Shown here piece after piece: positions 56,164 through 64,000 of a stretch of DNA of 64,000 nucleotides. A program made the translations under genes and the position numbers. The notes beneath the pieces are model-generated. The model was not told the origin of the DNA and made no database searches. It saw only the letters and a program-made list of their open reading frames with translations. The stretch comes from Peribacillus muralis. Lineage in GTDB: Bacteria > Bacillota > Bacilli > Bacillales > DSM-1321. The stretch covers positions 3,029,051 to 3,093,050 of the forward strand of contig NZ_CP017080.1 in the NCBI RefSeq assembly GCF_001645685.2. The letters are read 5' to 3'. How positions within the stretch are numbered: the first letter of the stretch is position 1; the number at the start of each line of letters is the position of its first letter.

Positions 56164-56597
56164 AATCTTACTCCTTTAACATCTACTATTATATATGAAA
56201 ACGCCAGAACAAACGAACATTAATTGACATCTTTTCGAAAATATTAAGATTTACAGCGTGTTTTAACGTAATTAGTCTTATTTTCACTTAAAGAAAGGGC
56301 AAAATGCATAATCATCTCGCATCCTTTCAAGTGAAAAAACACGATTTCCATCCTTTTTGAAAGTGTCAAAAAAGGGGATTGCCTAGCTTTCATGCTCATA
56401 TTTCACCTTTTACACTCTAACAGAAATCACCCTTGAATTAAAGGGAAACTTCCAGACACGGCCTTATTATGTTCAATTACCGTAATATTATCAGCACAGC
56501 TCGCTTGAAAAGCAAAACAAGTCTTGAGCAAAAATCCACAAAAACAAAAACCCGGCTTTTTGCCGGGTTTCTGCAGGTGTGAATCGAATGATGACAC
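56164..56597. other. Region between yqhY and nusB
   Basis: It holds the yqhY terminator at its right end and the nusB promoter at its left end (TATAAT at 56188-56193; possible -35 TTCGTT 18 bp earlier). The 340 bases in between contain no gene or strong hairpin that I can see. Confidence 0.45.
56546..56572 (-). terminator. Terminator of accB-accC-yqhY
   Basis: AAACCCGGC (56548-56556) pairs with GCCGGGTTT (56562-56570) over TTTTT. Leftward TTGTTTTTGTGG follows. It is 27 bases after the yqhY stop. Confidence 0.88.
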
Positions 56598-57011
56598 TTA
56601 CACTTCTTGTTCGTAATCCGCTTCTTGTTTCGCGTTTTCAAACGCTATGCCGACAACATGGATATTCACTTCACCAGCATCGATAGCCGTCATGTTCAAC
56701 AATGCTTCACGAATGTTGTCTTGCACTTCTTGAGCAACTTTCGGAATTGAAACACCGAATTTCATGACGCAGTATAGTTCGACTTTGATCGCTTCTCCCG
56801 TCAAATCCACCTTAACGCCCTTACCGTGGTTCTTTTTACCAAGCTTTTCAACTACACCAGTTGCGAAATTCCCACGCATATGTGCAACACCTTCAACTTC
56901 CGATGCAGCTATGCCCGCAATGACCTCTATCACTTCAGGTGCAATCTCCACTTTGCCCAGTCCACTGTTATAATCATTCATTTCTAGTAATTGGCCTTCC
57001 ATTTCACTCAT
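56598..57011 (-). CDS. yqhY: Asp23/Gls24 family protein YqhY
   Basis: The 137-residue acidic protein has the Asp23 core GKVEIAPEVIEVIAGIAASE, NHGKGVKVDLTGEAIKVELY and QEVQDNIREALLNMTAIDAG. In B. subtilis yqhY is co-expressed with accBC and its loss affects acetyl-CoA carboxylase control and growth. The mechanism is not settled. AGGAGGTG precedes the ATG at 57011. It lies 28 bases after accC in the same direction. Confidence 0.9.
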   Translation of the reverse strand: MSEMEGQLLEMNDYNSGLGKVEIAPEVIEVIAGIAASEVEGVAHMRGNFATGVVEKLGKKNHGKGVKVDLTGEAIKVELYCVMKFGVSIPKVAQEVQDNIREALLNMTAIDAGEVNIHVVGIAFENAKQEADYEQEV

Positions 57012-57039
57012 TCAAAAGCACCTCCTGTCTTCCTTTACA

Positions 57040-58392
57040 TTATGAGTTCATTACATCATATATTTCAAGGAATTTGGTATTAAATTCTCCGGAAACGAAT
57101 TGTTCATGCTGAAGTAACTTAATATGGAAAGGAATGGTTGTACTGATCCCTTCGATGACAAACTCACCTAATGCCCGCTTCATCTTCTCGATCGCTTCAT
57201 CTCTAGTCGGTGCATGGACGATCAACTTGGCAATCATGGAATCATAATATGGAGGTATCGAGTACCCTGGATATGCTGCAGAATCCACCCTAACCCCATA
57301 CCCTCCCGGAGGTAAATACATGTGTATTTTCCCTGCGGAAGGCATGAAATTCTTTTCAGGGTTTTCCGCATTGATCCGGCATTCGATGGACCAGCCGTTA
57401 AATGTTACATCCTCTTGTGAAAGGGAAAGCTTATCGCCTGAAGCGACTTTGATCTGTTCTTTAATCAAATCCACTCCCGTCACCATTTCCGTAACTGGAT
57501 GTTCAACCTGGATACGTGTATTCATTTCCATAAAGTAGTATTTTCTATTCACATAGTCATAAATAAATTCGACTGTACCGGCTCCTGAATAATTAACGGC
57601 AAGAGCGGCAGTAACTGCAGCCTGCCCCATTTCCGCTCTTATTTCACCGTCCAAAGCCGGAGATGGAGTTTCTTCAACCAGCTTTTGCAGGCGTCGTTGA
57701 ATGGAGCAATCACGCTCACCTAAATGGATGGCATTGCCATGATTATCGGCCATGACTTGAATTTCAACATGACGGAAGTCTTCAATGAATTTTTCAATAT
57801 AGACACCCGGATTGCCAAATGCCGTCGCAGCCTCCTGTTGCGTGATGTTGATGCCCTTGATGAGATCTTCTTCGGTTCTTGCAACCCTGATTCCTTTACC
57901 GCCTCCGCCGGCCGTGGCTTTGATGATGACTGGATAGCCCATTTCATTAGCAAGGGCCACCCCTTCATCCGTATCCTTAATGATGCCTTTGGAGCCGGGA
58001 ACGATCGGTACGCCAGCTTTGCGCATCGTTTCCCTCGCTACGTCCTTCGTTCCCATTTTATTGATCGCTTCAGGGCTAGGGCCGATGAAAATAATATTGC
58101 ATTCACGGCAAAGCTCAGCAAAGTTCGCGTTTTCAGCAAGGAAGCCATATCCCGGGTGGATTGCATCCGAACCCGTTTTCTTGGCGGTACTGATGATGTT
58201 CGTTGTATTTAAATAACTGTCTTTTGACAGTTTGGGACCGATGCAATATGCTTCATCAGCAATTTGGACATGTAATGCCTCTTTGTCGGCTTCTGAATAA
58301 ACCGCTACAGTCTCAATTCCCAGTTCCTTGCATGCCCGGATGATTCGGACAGCAATTTCCCCTCTATTGGCAATTAATACCTTTTTAATCAT
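57040..58392 (-). CDS. accC: Acetyl-CoA carboxylase, biotin carboxylase subunit
   Basis: The 450-residue ATP-grasp enzyme carboxylates the biotin on AccB. Seen are [35 protein letters not shown], the ATP-binding glycine loop [28 protein letters not shown], and [18 protein letters not shown]. It is the first half-reaction of malonyl-CoA synthesis. It starts 14 bases after accB. The same subunit might also serve the YqjD-type carboxyltransferase; that is conjecture. Confidence 0.96.
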   Translation of the reverse strand: MIKKVLIANRGEIAVRIIRACKELGIETVAVYSEADKEALHVQIADEAYCIGPKLSKDSYLNTTNIISTAKKTGSDAIHPGYGFLAENANFAELCRECNIIFIGPSPEAINKMGTKDVARETMRKAGVPIVPGSKGIIKDTDEGVALANEMGYPVIIKATAGGGGKGIRVARTEEDLIKGINITQQEAATAFGNPGVYIEKFIEDFRHVEIQVMADNHGNAIHLGERDCSIQRRLQKLVEETPSPALDGEIRAEMGQAAVTAALAVNYSGAGTVEFIYDYVNRKYYFMEMNTRIQVEHPVTEMVTGVDLIKEQIKVASGDKLSLSQEDVTFNGWSIECRINAENPEKNFMPSAGKIHMYLPPGGYGVRVDSAAYPGYSIPPYYDSMIAKLIVHAPTRDEAIEKMKRALGEFVIEGISTTIPFHIKLLQHEQFVSGEFNTKFLEIYDVMNS

Positions 58393-58406
58393 TTAAGAAC
58401 AGCTCC

Positions 58407-58895
58407 TCATTCCGGCTTCACTAAAAATAATGGTTGACCATATTCTACAAGTTGCCCTTCTTTTATAAGGACTTCAACGATTTCGCCACTAACTTCAGCT
58501 TCGATTTCATTGAATAGTTTCATGGCCTCGACGATGCAGACAATCGAATCCGCTGTCACTTTATCGCCTGCTTTTACGTATGCCGGAGAATCCGGTGCAG
58601 GTGATTGATAAAATGTCCCCACCATAGGAGAAGTGATTTTATGTAGGTTTTCCCGTTCAGAGACGGCGGCAGCCGGTGCTGCAGCTTCAACGGCCTTTGG
58701 AGTTGCAGGGGCAGCAGGCTTGACCTCAACCGCTGCATTGCCTTGAACAACGTCAGGAGAAGCCGTTGGCTGGATGACAGTTACCGTTTCAGTTTTTTTC
58801 AATTTAATTTTCGTTCCTTCGTTTTCATAAACGAATTCATTGATATTGGATTGATCGACTAGCTTGATGATTTCACGAATTTCTTGCACTTTCAT
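58407..58895 (-). CDS. accB: Acetyl-CoA carboxylase biotin carrier protein
   Basis: The 162-residue protein has an N-terminal helical part (1-50), an Ala/Pro-rich linker (about 55-78: [20 protein letters not shown]) and a biotinyl domain. The biotinylated Lys126 is in [13 protein letters not shown], and [20 protein letters not shown] shows the thumb loop of acetyl-CoA type carriers. AAGGGGTG precedes ATG 58895. First of accB-accC-yqhY. Confidence 0.96.
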   Translation of the reverse strand: MKVQEIREIIKLVDQSNINEFVYENEGTKIKLKKTETVTVIQPTASPDVVQGNAAVEVKPAAPATPKAVEAAAPAAAVSERENLHKITSPMVGTFYQSPAPDSPAYVKAGDKVTADSIVCIVEAMKLFNEIEAEVSGEIVEVLIKEGQLVEYGQPLFLVKPE

Positions 58896-59481
58896 TTTTG
58901 TGCACCCCTTGTCTAATTTAATATGAGTTTGTGAGGCAATAATTTTTTATATAACATTTTATACCCTTTTACTCTTAGCTTATCTCTATCTTGTCCAATT
59001 CTGCAAGATGAAGTCGAGCCTCCATCCGAAAGCGATGCACGCTTCCTGTTTTATAACAGAATTTCACTTTCCCAAAATATTGTTCGTTTAGAGAATTGAA
59101 AAGTTTATGACCAGCTTCTAACATCATACAATATTAGCTTATACAAATTCAATGATAGATTAGTTGCAAGTTGATATCCACACTTCCATTCTACACCTTT
59201 ATTATACTATTGTGAATTCTTTACCCTTCGTTTCCTTGGAACATTCCCTTGAATTTCATTGATTTCACTCCTAAATGACAATAAACTTACCTTAAATTAC
59301 TTTTCTAGAAAAGTAATTTCTTATCTCCTTCTTGATTTTTCAATATCAATTGGCATAAAAAAGCTTTTCCTCTAAAATTTACGCCTAATACGAGATCGAA
59401 AAACACAAAAAAAAGATCCCTTTTATAAAGGGAGTCCTTTAAACTGGAGCTGTTGTGTATCAGCACGCTTTATCGTGGCAA
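58896..59481. other. Long region between spoIIIAH and accB
   Basis: The 586 bases contain the spoIIIA terminator at the right. A TATAAT on the minus strand (59201-59206) lies about 305 bases before accB, so a long untranslated leader is possible. No gene, FapR-type palindrome or riboswitch motif was found. Confidence 0.45.
59406..59440 (-). terminator. Terminator of the spoIIIA operon
   Basis: GATCCCTTTT pairs with AAAGGGAGTC (about 59415-59436; one bulge). Leftward eight T's follow. It lies about 45 bases after the spoIIIAH stop. Confidence 0.8.
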
Positions 59482-60075
59482 CTATTTTTCAGGTTGGAAG
59501 TCGACCACTACATTTTGCGCATCGCTCACTTCTTTTCGTACTAGACGGATAATGTTATTGGCTTCTGTTTTTGTTTGCTTATCAGCCTTGACACTCACCT
59601 TCACGTCCGTTCCATCTACGCGAACCAGTGCTGCATTATAATCCATGGCTACAATTAAGTTTTCGATGATATTTTCTTTAACCTTCGTTTCACTTAATTG
59701 TTCCATTTTTGCATATGCCTCGTCTCTCTCTTCAGCCGATAGATCTGTATTACCCATCTTTGTAGTCAGTTCTTCATTGAGCTTTGCGCGTTCATCTTCG
59801 ATTTGCATCCTTAATGATTCAAATTCATCACCTGATGCTATCGTTACAGAAGAACCTTCAGCATTTTTGGCCGTTTCTTTATTCACTTTGCTTTCACCTT
59901 TTGTTTCAGTTTTGCTGTCTGTTTTATTTTCCATTTTATTTTCTGCCTTTTCCGCTTGTTCAGTTGCCGTCATATCGGCAGCATTTTCTTCAGGAGCGGT
60001 CAAATAGTAGACTGAAAGGACAACGACCAGACTTAACATAGTCAATAACCAAACCGTTTGCTTTTTTAATAACAT
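59482..60075 (-). CDS. spoIIIAH: Stage III sporulation protein AH
   Basis: The 197-residue mother-cell membrane protein has one membrane segment (about 8-26), a Lys/Glu-rich low-complexity linker (about 36-72) and a C-terminal YscJ/FliF-like ring-building domain (about 85-190). Through the engulfment space it meets forespore SpoIIQ to form the feeding channel. ATG 60075 follows AGGGGGAA. Last gene of the operon; the sigma-E promoter lies outside the window. Confidence 0.92.
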   Translation of the reverse strand: MLLKKQTVWLLTMLSLVVVLSVYYLTAPEENAADMTATEQAEKAENKMENKTDSKTETKGESKVNKETAKNAEGSSVTIASGDEFESLRMQIEDERAKLNEELTTKMGNTDLSAEERDEAYAKMEQLSETKVKENIIENLIVAMDYNAALVRVDGTDVKVSVKADKQTKTEANNIIRLVRKEVSDAQNVVVDFQPEK

Positions 60076-60089
60076 GTGAATTTTCCCCC

Positions 60090-60758
60090 TTATTTTTTAG
60101 GCATGACAGAAACCCTGTGACTCGGTACATCGAGTGATCGTGTGACAGCTTCGATGATCCACTTTTTTATTTGGATGTTTTCGGCTCCTTTTGCGACTAC
60201 CAGAACGCCCCTTACACTAGGCTTCTTAGTTTCGGAAATGATCGGCCCTTCTTTTTCCCCGCTTTTAACCAAAACGAGTTGTTCGTCCACCGATGTATCC
60301 TCCACCGTCCTTTTGCCGCCTTCCTGGTCGGTTTCTTGCGTGACCTGTTTCTGGGTGACTTTATTCCTTTCGTATACTTTTTTCTCGGACGCATCCACAT
60401 AGATTACGACTTTTACATCCTGGACCCCCGCTATCGATTCCAACGCTTCCTTCATTTCATTCTGAAGGTATATTTCATAATCCTTCGTTGTCTTGAATTC
60501 GGATTGATTTTTCTGCCCGAATGTTTCAACATCATCTTTATCCTCTTGCTTATTATTGAATACCGTCTTCACGTCGGATGTTTGTCCCGTCTGGTTGGTG
60601 GTTAACAAATTACCGGCCATCATGATCCCCGCTCCCAAAAGGACGACGATTAAAGCATAGACATACAGGGAAGGTTTTTTTTCCTTAGGCTCTTTTTGGT
60701 CAGGGTCCTTATTCAATAGTTTTTGCAGCCAGGATAATGGACCTTTGTCTTTGTTCAA
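60090..60758 (-). CDS. spoIIIAG: Stage III sporulation protein AG
   Basis: The 222-residue protein has a basic cytoplasmic start (LNKDPDQKEPKEKKPS), one membrane helix (YVYALIVVLLGAGIMMAG, about 31-48) and an extracytoplasmic ring-building domain with a beta-rich insert region (KDVKVVIYVDASEKKVYERN and AKGAENIQIKKWIIEAVTRS). It forms a large secretin-like ring of the SpoIIIA-SpoIIQ channel. The start is TTG 60758. Confidence 0.92.
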   Translation of the reverse strand: MNKDKGPLSWLQKLLNKDPDQKEPKEKKPSLYVYALIVVLLGAGIMMAGNLLTTNQTGQTSDVKTVFNNKQEDKDDVETFGQKNQSEFKTTKDYEIYLQNEMKEALESIAGVQDVKVVIYVDASEKKVYERNKVTQKQVTQETDQEGGKRTVEDTSVDEQLVLVKSGEKEGPIISETKKPSVRGVLVVAKGAENIQIKKWIIEAVTRSLDVPSHRVSVMPKK

Positions 60759-60766
60759 TACTTAAG

Positions 60767-61375
60767 TCACTTCCTTTCCCCGGCGATTTCAATGATCTCT
60801 TTATCGACAGACCAACTTGTTGCCAAAAAACTTTTGACAGCATCCAGATTCGCATCGCTTGAAGGTGATGGCCTTTCTGCGTTAATATCGATTTTTGCAA
60901 CAGCCTCTATCGAAGTGTCTTCTTTCCCTTCTGCCGTTTCCAAAGATATGTTGATATTTTGCAAATTTTCCGCGGTGGGGTTTTCCTCATTTTTGACGTC
61001 AACTTCAATCGCACTGATCTTCATGTTATAATCCTTCATCAACTCCTCTTCCACTTCTGCCTGTAAGTCAACAGCCATTTGTTTTAAAATATATGCACCC
61101 TGGGTAGCTTGTATTTCTTTTTTCTTCATTTCTGTCAAATTTCCTAAATCTTTTTTTTTCTGATTTTCAAATTCGCTCGTGGCGGCAGATAGAATTTCGT
61201 CGAAATCTTTATTGAATAATCCCAATATAGGTGTGATGATGATGGCAATCAGTAAAAGCCCGATTACCATTTTTGCATATTTCTGCAAAGCTGAATTGGG
61301 AAGGAGCATATCGATTACAGTGGCAAGCAATACGAATACGATGATATTGGATACCCAGCCAGCCAAAAAGCTCAC
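60767..61375 (-). CDS. spoIIIAF: Stage III sporulation protein AF
   Basis: The roughly 202-residue protein has two N-terminal membrane segments (FLAGWVSNIIVFVLLATVID and YAKMVIGLLLIAIIITPILG) and a soluble C-terminal domain (about 90-200) with a ring-building-like fold. It is a component of the mother-cell half of the channel. I prefer GTG 61375 for spacing from AAAGGAGGAG; a TTG one codon earlier is possible. It is 13 bases after spoIIIAE. Confidence 0.9.
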   Translation of the reverse strand: MSFLAGWVSNIIVFVLLATVIDMLLPNSALQKYAKMVIGLLLIAIIITPILGLFNKDFDEILSAATSEFENQKKKDLGNLTEMKKKEIQATQGAYILKQMAVDLQAEVEEELMKDYNMKISAIEVDVKNEENPTAENLQNINISLETAEGKEDTSIEAVAKIDINAERPSPSSDANLDAVKSFLATSWSVDKEIIEIAGERK

Positions 61376-61391
61376 CAAGCCCTCCTCCTTT

Positions 61392-62600
61392 CTAACGAAC
61401 CATCAGTGTAATGTTTCCAGAGGCGATGATGACCGTGATGCTTAAAAAGAACATGAGCGATACGATGGCCAATGCCGCAAAGATATAAATCATGCTTTTA
61501 CTGATGATATCCATACATTTTATTACCGGGCCGCCGCCAAGCGGCTGTAAAAGGCTTGCTGCCAATTTATAGACAAAAGAAATCATTAGGATTTTGATTG
61601 CGGGAAAGGTCGTAATGAGCAGCAGGATGATGACCCCTGACAATCCAACCGTATTTTTCAGAAGGACGGAGGCACTGATGACCGTATCCGTTGCATCGGT
61701 GAACATGCGACCGATTACCGGTATGAAGTTACCTGTCACGAATTTGGCCGTTCTGATCGTCACCCCATCCGCTACAGCGGAGGATGCCCCCTGGACGGAT
61801 ATGACGCCAAGGAATATCGTCATGAACGCTCCTAAAATACCGATGGCAAAGTTACGGAGAAGCTGAGCCAGCTGAGTTACTTTGTAATGTTCCGTGAGCG
61901 TGCTGACAATGCTTAAAATCGCTGCAAAGAATAATAACGGGAGGACGATGTATTGTATCAGGATACCGCTCGTATTCATTAAGAACATTAAGACCGGATG
62001 AAAGAAGGCCGCTGACACAAGCCCGCCTGATGCGGCTATCAAAGCTAAAAGCAGGGGGATGAGCGCCATCAAAAAGGAAATCATCAAATCTATCGTGTCT
62101 TTTGTATATTCGATCGCGACATGAAAGCTGTTAAGCGCCAAAATGATCAGCACCATATAAACGATTGCATAAGCGACCTTACTTACGGAGCTTTGCTCGA
62201 ACGCGTTCTGCAAATTCTGTAAAAACATGCTGAAAACGGTTAACAAGATGAGTGAGCCCAACAACTTACCATTGACGAGCAGTTCATGAAAAATGAATTT
62301 TGTAATGCCCTTCAGCCACTGATCAAAGGAGAATTTCTTTTCACCGCTCACAAAATCCATGAAACTGCCTTTCTGGCTTTCCGGCAAGAATCCCCCGTAT
62401 TCCGTGACAATGCCATCCCAATATTGTTTAAGCTCATCAACCCCCAGTCTTTCTATTTGAGCTTGTACCAGTTCGGACTGCATGATCGGCTCTTGTACGG
62501 TTTCAACATTTTCAGGGTTTTCGGCAGCTTGTCCAATAGATGCATGAAAAAAAAAGAGTAAAATGAATACAATCGATAAATAAGGCATCCGCTGCTTCAT
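61392..62600 (-). CDS. spoIIIAE: Stage III sporulation protein AE
   Basis: The 402-residue polytopic membrane protein has a signal-like start (MKQRMPYLSIVFILLFFFHA), an outer region to about 95, then about seven or eight hydrophobic segments (GSLILLTVFSMFLQNL onward). GNFIPVIGRMFTDATDTVIS and LQPLGGGPVIKCMDIISKSM are conserved blocks. It is the largest membrane part of the SpoIIIA complex, of unknown biochemical action. ATG 62600 follows GAGGTGA. Confidence 0.93.
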   Translation of the reverse strand: MKQRMPYLSIVFILLFFFHASIGQAAENPENVETVQEPIMQSELVQAQIERLGVDELKQYWDGIVTEYGGFLPESQKGSFMDFVSGEKKFSFDQWLKGITKFIFHELLVNGKLLGSLILLTVFSMFLQNLQNAFEQSSVSKVAYAIVYMVLIILALNSFHVAIEYTKDTIDLMISFLMALIPLLLALIAASGGLVSAAFFHPVLMFLMNTSGILIQYIVLPLLFFAAILSIVSTLTEHYKVTQLAQLLRNFAIGILGAFMTIFLGVISVQGASSAVADGVTIRTAKFVTGNFIPVIGRMFTDATDTVISASVLLKNTVGLSGVIILLLITTFPAIKILMISFVYKLAASLLQPLGGGPVIKCMDIISKSMIYIFAALAIVSLMFFLSITVIIASGNITLMVR

Positions 62601-62632
62601 ATATTCACCTCATTGACTAGTAGGAATATCGA

Positions 62633-63028
62633 TTAACTTGGGAGCATTTGAATAATCGTTTCGATGATGACCGTCAAAATCGGAATTGCCATCGCCAATA
62701 TCAATATTTTTCCGCTCAATTCTATTTTGGAGGCAAGCGAGCCTTGCCCGGCATCTTTTGTAATTTGGGAAGCGAATTCAGCAATATAGGCAATTCCGAT
62801 TATTTTTAAGATGGTCTCAAGATACACCGTATTTACATTGGCATTGACTGCAATTTTTTCTAACATTAAAATGATCTCGTATATTTTATCTGCCAGAAAA
62901 AGAAAAATGGAGCACCCTACAAAAACGATGAGCAGGAATGCCAAATTGGGTTTTTGCTCCTTGACGATTAAAGCCAGAAAGGTGGCAACTAGGGCAATGG
63001 CTACGATTTTTATGATTTCAATCGCCAA
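62633..63028 (-). CDS. spoIIIAD: Stage III sporulation protein AD
   Basis: The 131-residue membrane protein has four hydrophobic segments, with the well conserved blocks VKEQKPNLAFLLIVFVGC and TILKIIGIAYIAEFASQITK followed by DAGQGSLASKIELSGKILIL. It is homologous to SpoIIIAC. The start codon at 63028 is TTG with a ribosome site (AAGGGGGG) unusually close; the exact start is therefore uncertain. Confidence 0.9.
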   Translation of the reverse strand: MAIEIIKIVAIALVATFLALIVKEQKPNLAFLLIVFVGCSIFLFLADKIYEIILMLEKIAVNANVNTVYLETILKIIGIAYIAEFASQITKDAGQGSLASKIELSGKILILAMAIPILTVIIETIIQMLPS

Positions 63029-63035
63029 TCCCCCC

Positions 63036-63239
63036 TTACTGAAATAGGAATACAGATTTAATTTTTTGGAATAAGTCCTCCACTACAGAAGCGACCATGA
63101 ATAAAATATAGATGAAGCCGAAAAGTGTCACCCACTGGGCATACTCCTTCTTCCCAACCTGGTCGAGTATCGTGTGAAGAAAGGCCACAACAAGGCCAAC
63201 ACCTGCTATTTTAAAAATGATGTCCACATCAATGCCCAT
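63036..63239 (-). CDS. spoIIIAC: Stage III sporulation protein AC
   Basis: The 67-residue protein has two membrane segments and the highly conserved FLHTILDQVGKKEYAQWVTL. The start is ATG 63239 (MGIDVDIIFKIAG), seven or eight bases after GGGGGG, matching the B. subtilis length of about 68. Confidence 0.93.
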   Translation of the reverse strand: MGIDVDIIFKIAGVGLVVAFLHTILDQVGKKEYAQWVTLFGFIYILFMVASVVEDLFQKIKSVFLFQ

Positions 63240-63259
63240 TTTCATTCCCCCCACTTAAA

Positions 63260-63775
63260 CTACATCAGCAAGATGATCAATAATAATCCGGTTAAAAAGC
63301 CAAGGCTCTTCATCATTTTTTCATATTTTCCCTGTCGGTCCAGGGCATCGCTCTCCTCCCGTTCCAAGTGTGCCATCGTCAGCATGATTTGTTTTTGCTG
63401 ATGGTGCCTATCGCTTTTTCCAAGCGTCTCGCCGAACTGCGAAAGGATTTCGAACTCCCCCTGCTTCAAGGCTAGGGATTGCCATATTTTCTTCAGGCTC
63501 TCATCCCAAGCTTCTTTGACGGTCGTCTCACCTGACTGGAGCCGATTTGCGAATGTATCGAAAAAGAAGGATAAAGGTTTTGCCAGCTGCTTGGAAAGCT
63601 TTCTCGCCGCTTCTTGAAGAGGTGTGTGTCCGTACATGATTTCCGCTTCAAGCGATTGCAGGGCGACCTTCAGCTGTCTTAGCTGCCGCGGCCTCATACT
63701 CAATTTTTTTGCAGCCTCGAAACCTGCCCATGTCGTGGCAAGGATGATGATTGCTGCCCCCACCAACTTAAACAT
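63260..63775 (-). CDS. spoIIIAB: Stage III sporulation protein AB
   Basis: The 171-residue protein has membrane segments at both ends (LVGAAIIILATTWAGFEAAK and LGFLTGLLLIILLM) and a helical middle (LRQLKVALQSLEAEIMYGHT). It resembles the GspF-like fold of secretion systems. The start overlaps the end of spoIIIAA by 8 bases, showing translational coupling. Confidence 0.92.
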   Translation of the reverse strand: MFKLVGAAIIILATTWAGFEAAKKLSMRPRQLRQLKVALQSLEAEIMYGHTPLQEAARKLSKQLAKPLSFFFDTFANRLQSGETTVKEAWDESLKKIWQSLALKQGEFEILSQFGETLGKSDRHHQQKQIMLTMAHLEREESDALDRQGKYEKMMKSLGFLTGLLLIILLM

Positions 63776-64000
63776 GCCGCTTCACACTTTCACCCGAGAA
63801 TAGGGTAACCCCATCGGCGTTCAGCACTTTGTAACTTCTCGTCCCAGCTTTGGTTCTTTGTAATTCTATAAAGCGTTCAAAGATGTTTTGTTTTAATATT
63901 TCTGCGATGAAGGGACGCTTCTTCATTTCTTCCAGTGTATGGCCATGTGTCGTGATCATGAGTTTAATGCCGGCATTCACCGCTTCAAGAACTGCTTGAG
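63768..64000 (-). CDS. spoIIIAA: Stage III sporulation protein AA, C-terminal part
   Basis: The gene enters from the right edge; 76 codons plus stop are present. The frame is open to position 64000 and reads QAVLEAVNAGIKLMITTHGH, then TLEEMKKRPFIAEILKQNIF. This is the end of the AAA+ motor of the SpoIIIA complex; the Walker A lies outside the window. An internal GTG near 63980 is not the real start. Confidence 0.93.
   Translation of the reverse strand, partial: QAVLEAVNAGIKLMITTHGHTLEEMKKRPFIAEILKQNIFERFIELQRTKAGTRSYKVLNADGVTLFSGESVKRHV

Noticed and set aside
1..64000. Mobile elements, prophage, CRISPR, defence island, tRNA or rRNA genes
   Set aside because: I saw no transposase, integrase, regularly spaced repeats, restriction or toxin-antitoxin genes, and no tRNA- or rRNA-like sequence; the region follows conserved Bacillus gene order throughout.

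Overview
The window comes from the chromosome of an endospore-forming member of the Bacillaceae. The evidence is an almost complete spoIIIA operon, spoIVB, spo0A and racA, plus gene order that follows the Bacillus subtilis yqj/yqi/yqh region over nearly the whole length. The mutAB/meaB genes and several small unnamed genes suggest a soil Bacillus of the Peribacillus/Priestia kind rather than B. subtilis itself; that placement is inference. Most genes lie on the minus strand. I see no tRNA, rRNA, CRISPR array, prophage or insertion sequence.

Layout, left to right. 0-7.5 kb: the first codons of a LexA-type Y-family polymerase run off the left edge. Then come a secreted NlpC/P60 hydrolase, a lipoprotein gene that may be frameshifted, a small effector-binding protein, the yqjP-yqjQ pair, a proline T-box with proI, a VOC protein, and racA behind a textbook sigma-H promoter. 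7.5-10.4 kb: an uncharacterised three-gene ABC importer. 10.5-17.7 kb: a YisP-like prenyl synthase homologue, rnz, zwf, two unnamed small hydrophobic proteins, gndA (zwf and gndA are the oxidative pentose phosphate pathway) and dinB. 18-26.7 kb: tripeptidase, the methylmalonyl-CoA epimerase/carboxyltransferase pair, the stressosome miniprotein Prli42, an L,D-transpeptidase, an ArAE membrane protein, the artPQR arginine importer and brxB. 26.8-41 kb: meaB, mutB, mutA, then the branched-chain keto acid operon bcd-lpdV-bkdAA-bkdAB-bkdB behind a sigma-L promoter, with its activator gene bkdR. 41-46.6 kb: yqzF, a glycerophosphodiesterase, a FapA/DUF342 protein, spo0A and spoIVB. 46.7-58.9 kb: recN, argR, tlyA, dxs, ispA, xseB, xseA, folD, nusB, yqhY, accC and accB. 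59.5-64 kb: spoIIIAH back to the 3' end of spoIIIAA.

How the genes work together. Leucine dehydrogenase (bcd) and the BKD complex turn valine, isoleucine and leucine into branched acyl-CoAs. The ptb and buk genes that B. subtilis carries in the same operon, which drain acyl-CoA to acid plus ATP, are missing here. Instead the region supplies an acyl-CoA carboxyltransferase, methylmalonyl-CoA epimerase, methylmalonyl-CoA mutase and its MeaB chaperone, which is a route from propionyl-CoA to succinyl-CoA. The sporulation genes cover the master regulator (spo0A), chromosome anchoring (racA), the SpoIVB signalling protease and the SpoIIIA channel.

The points most worth a second look are the ptb/buk-less bkd operon with its clear sigma-L promoter, tandem upstream repeats and two RNA hairpins; the frameshifted DUF3221-like gene; the two orphan small proteins between zwf and gndA; the hairpin attenuator between artP and artQ; and the LexA-type boxes at the left edge. 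I found no convincing wholly new multi-gene system.
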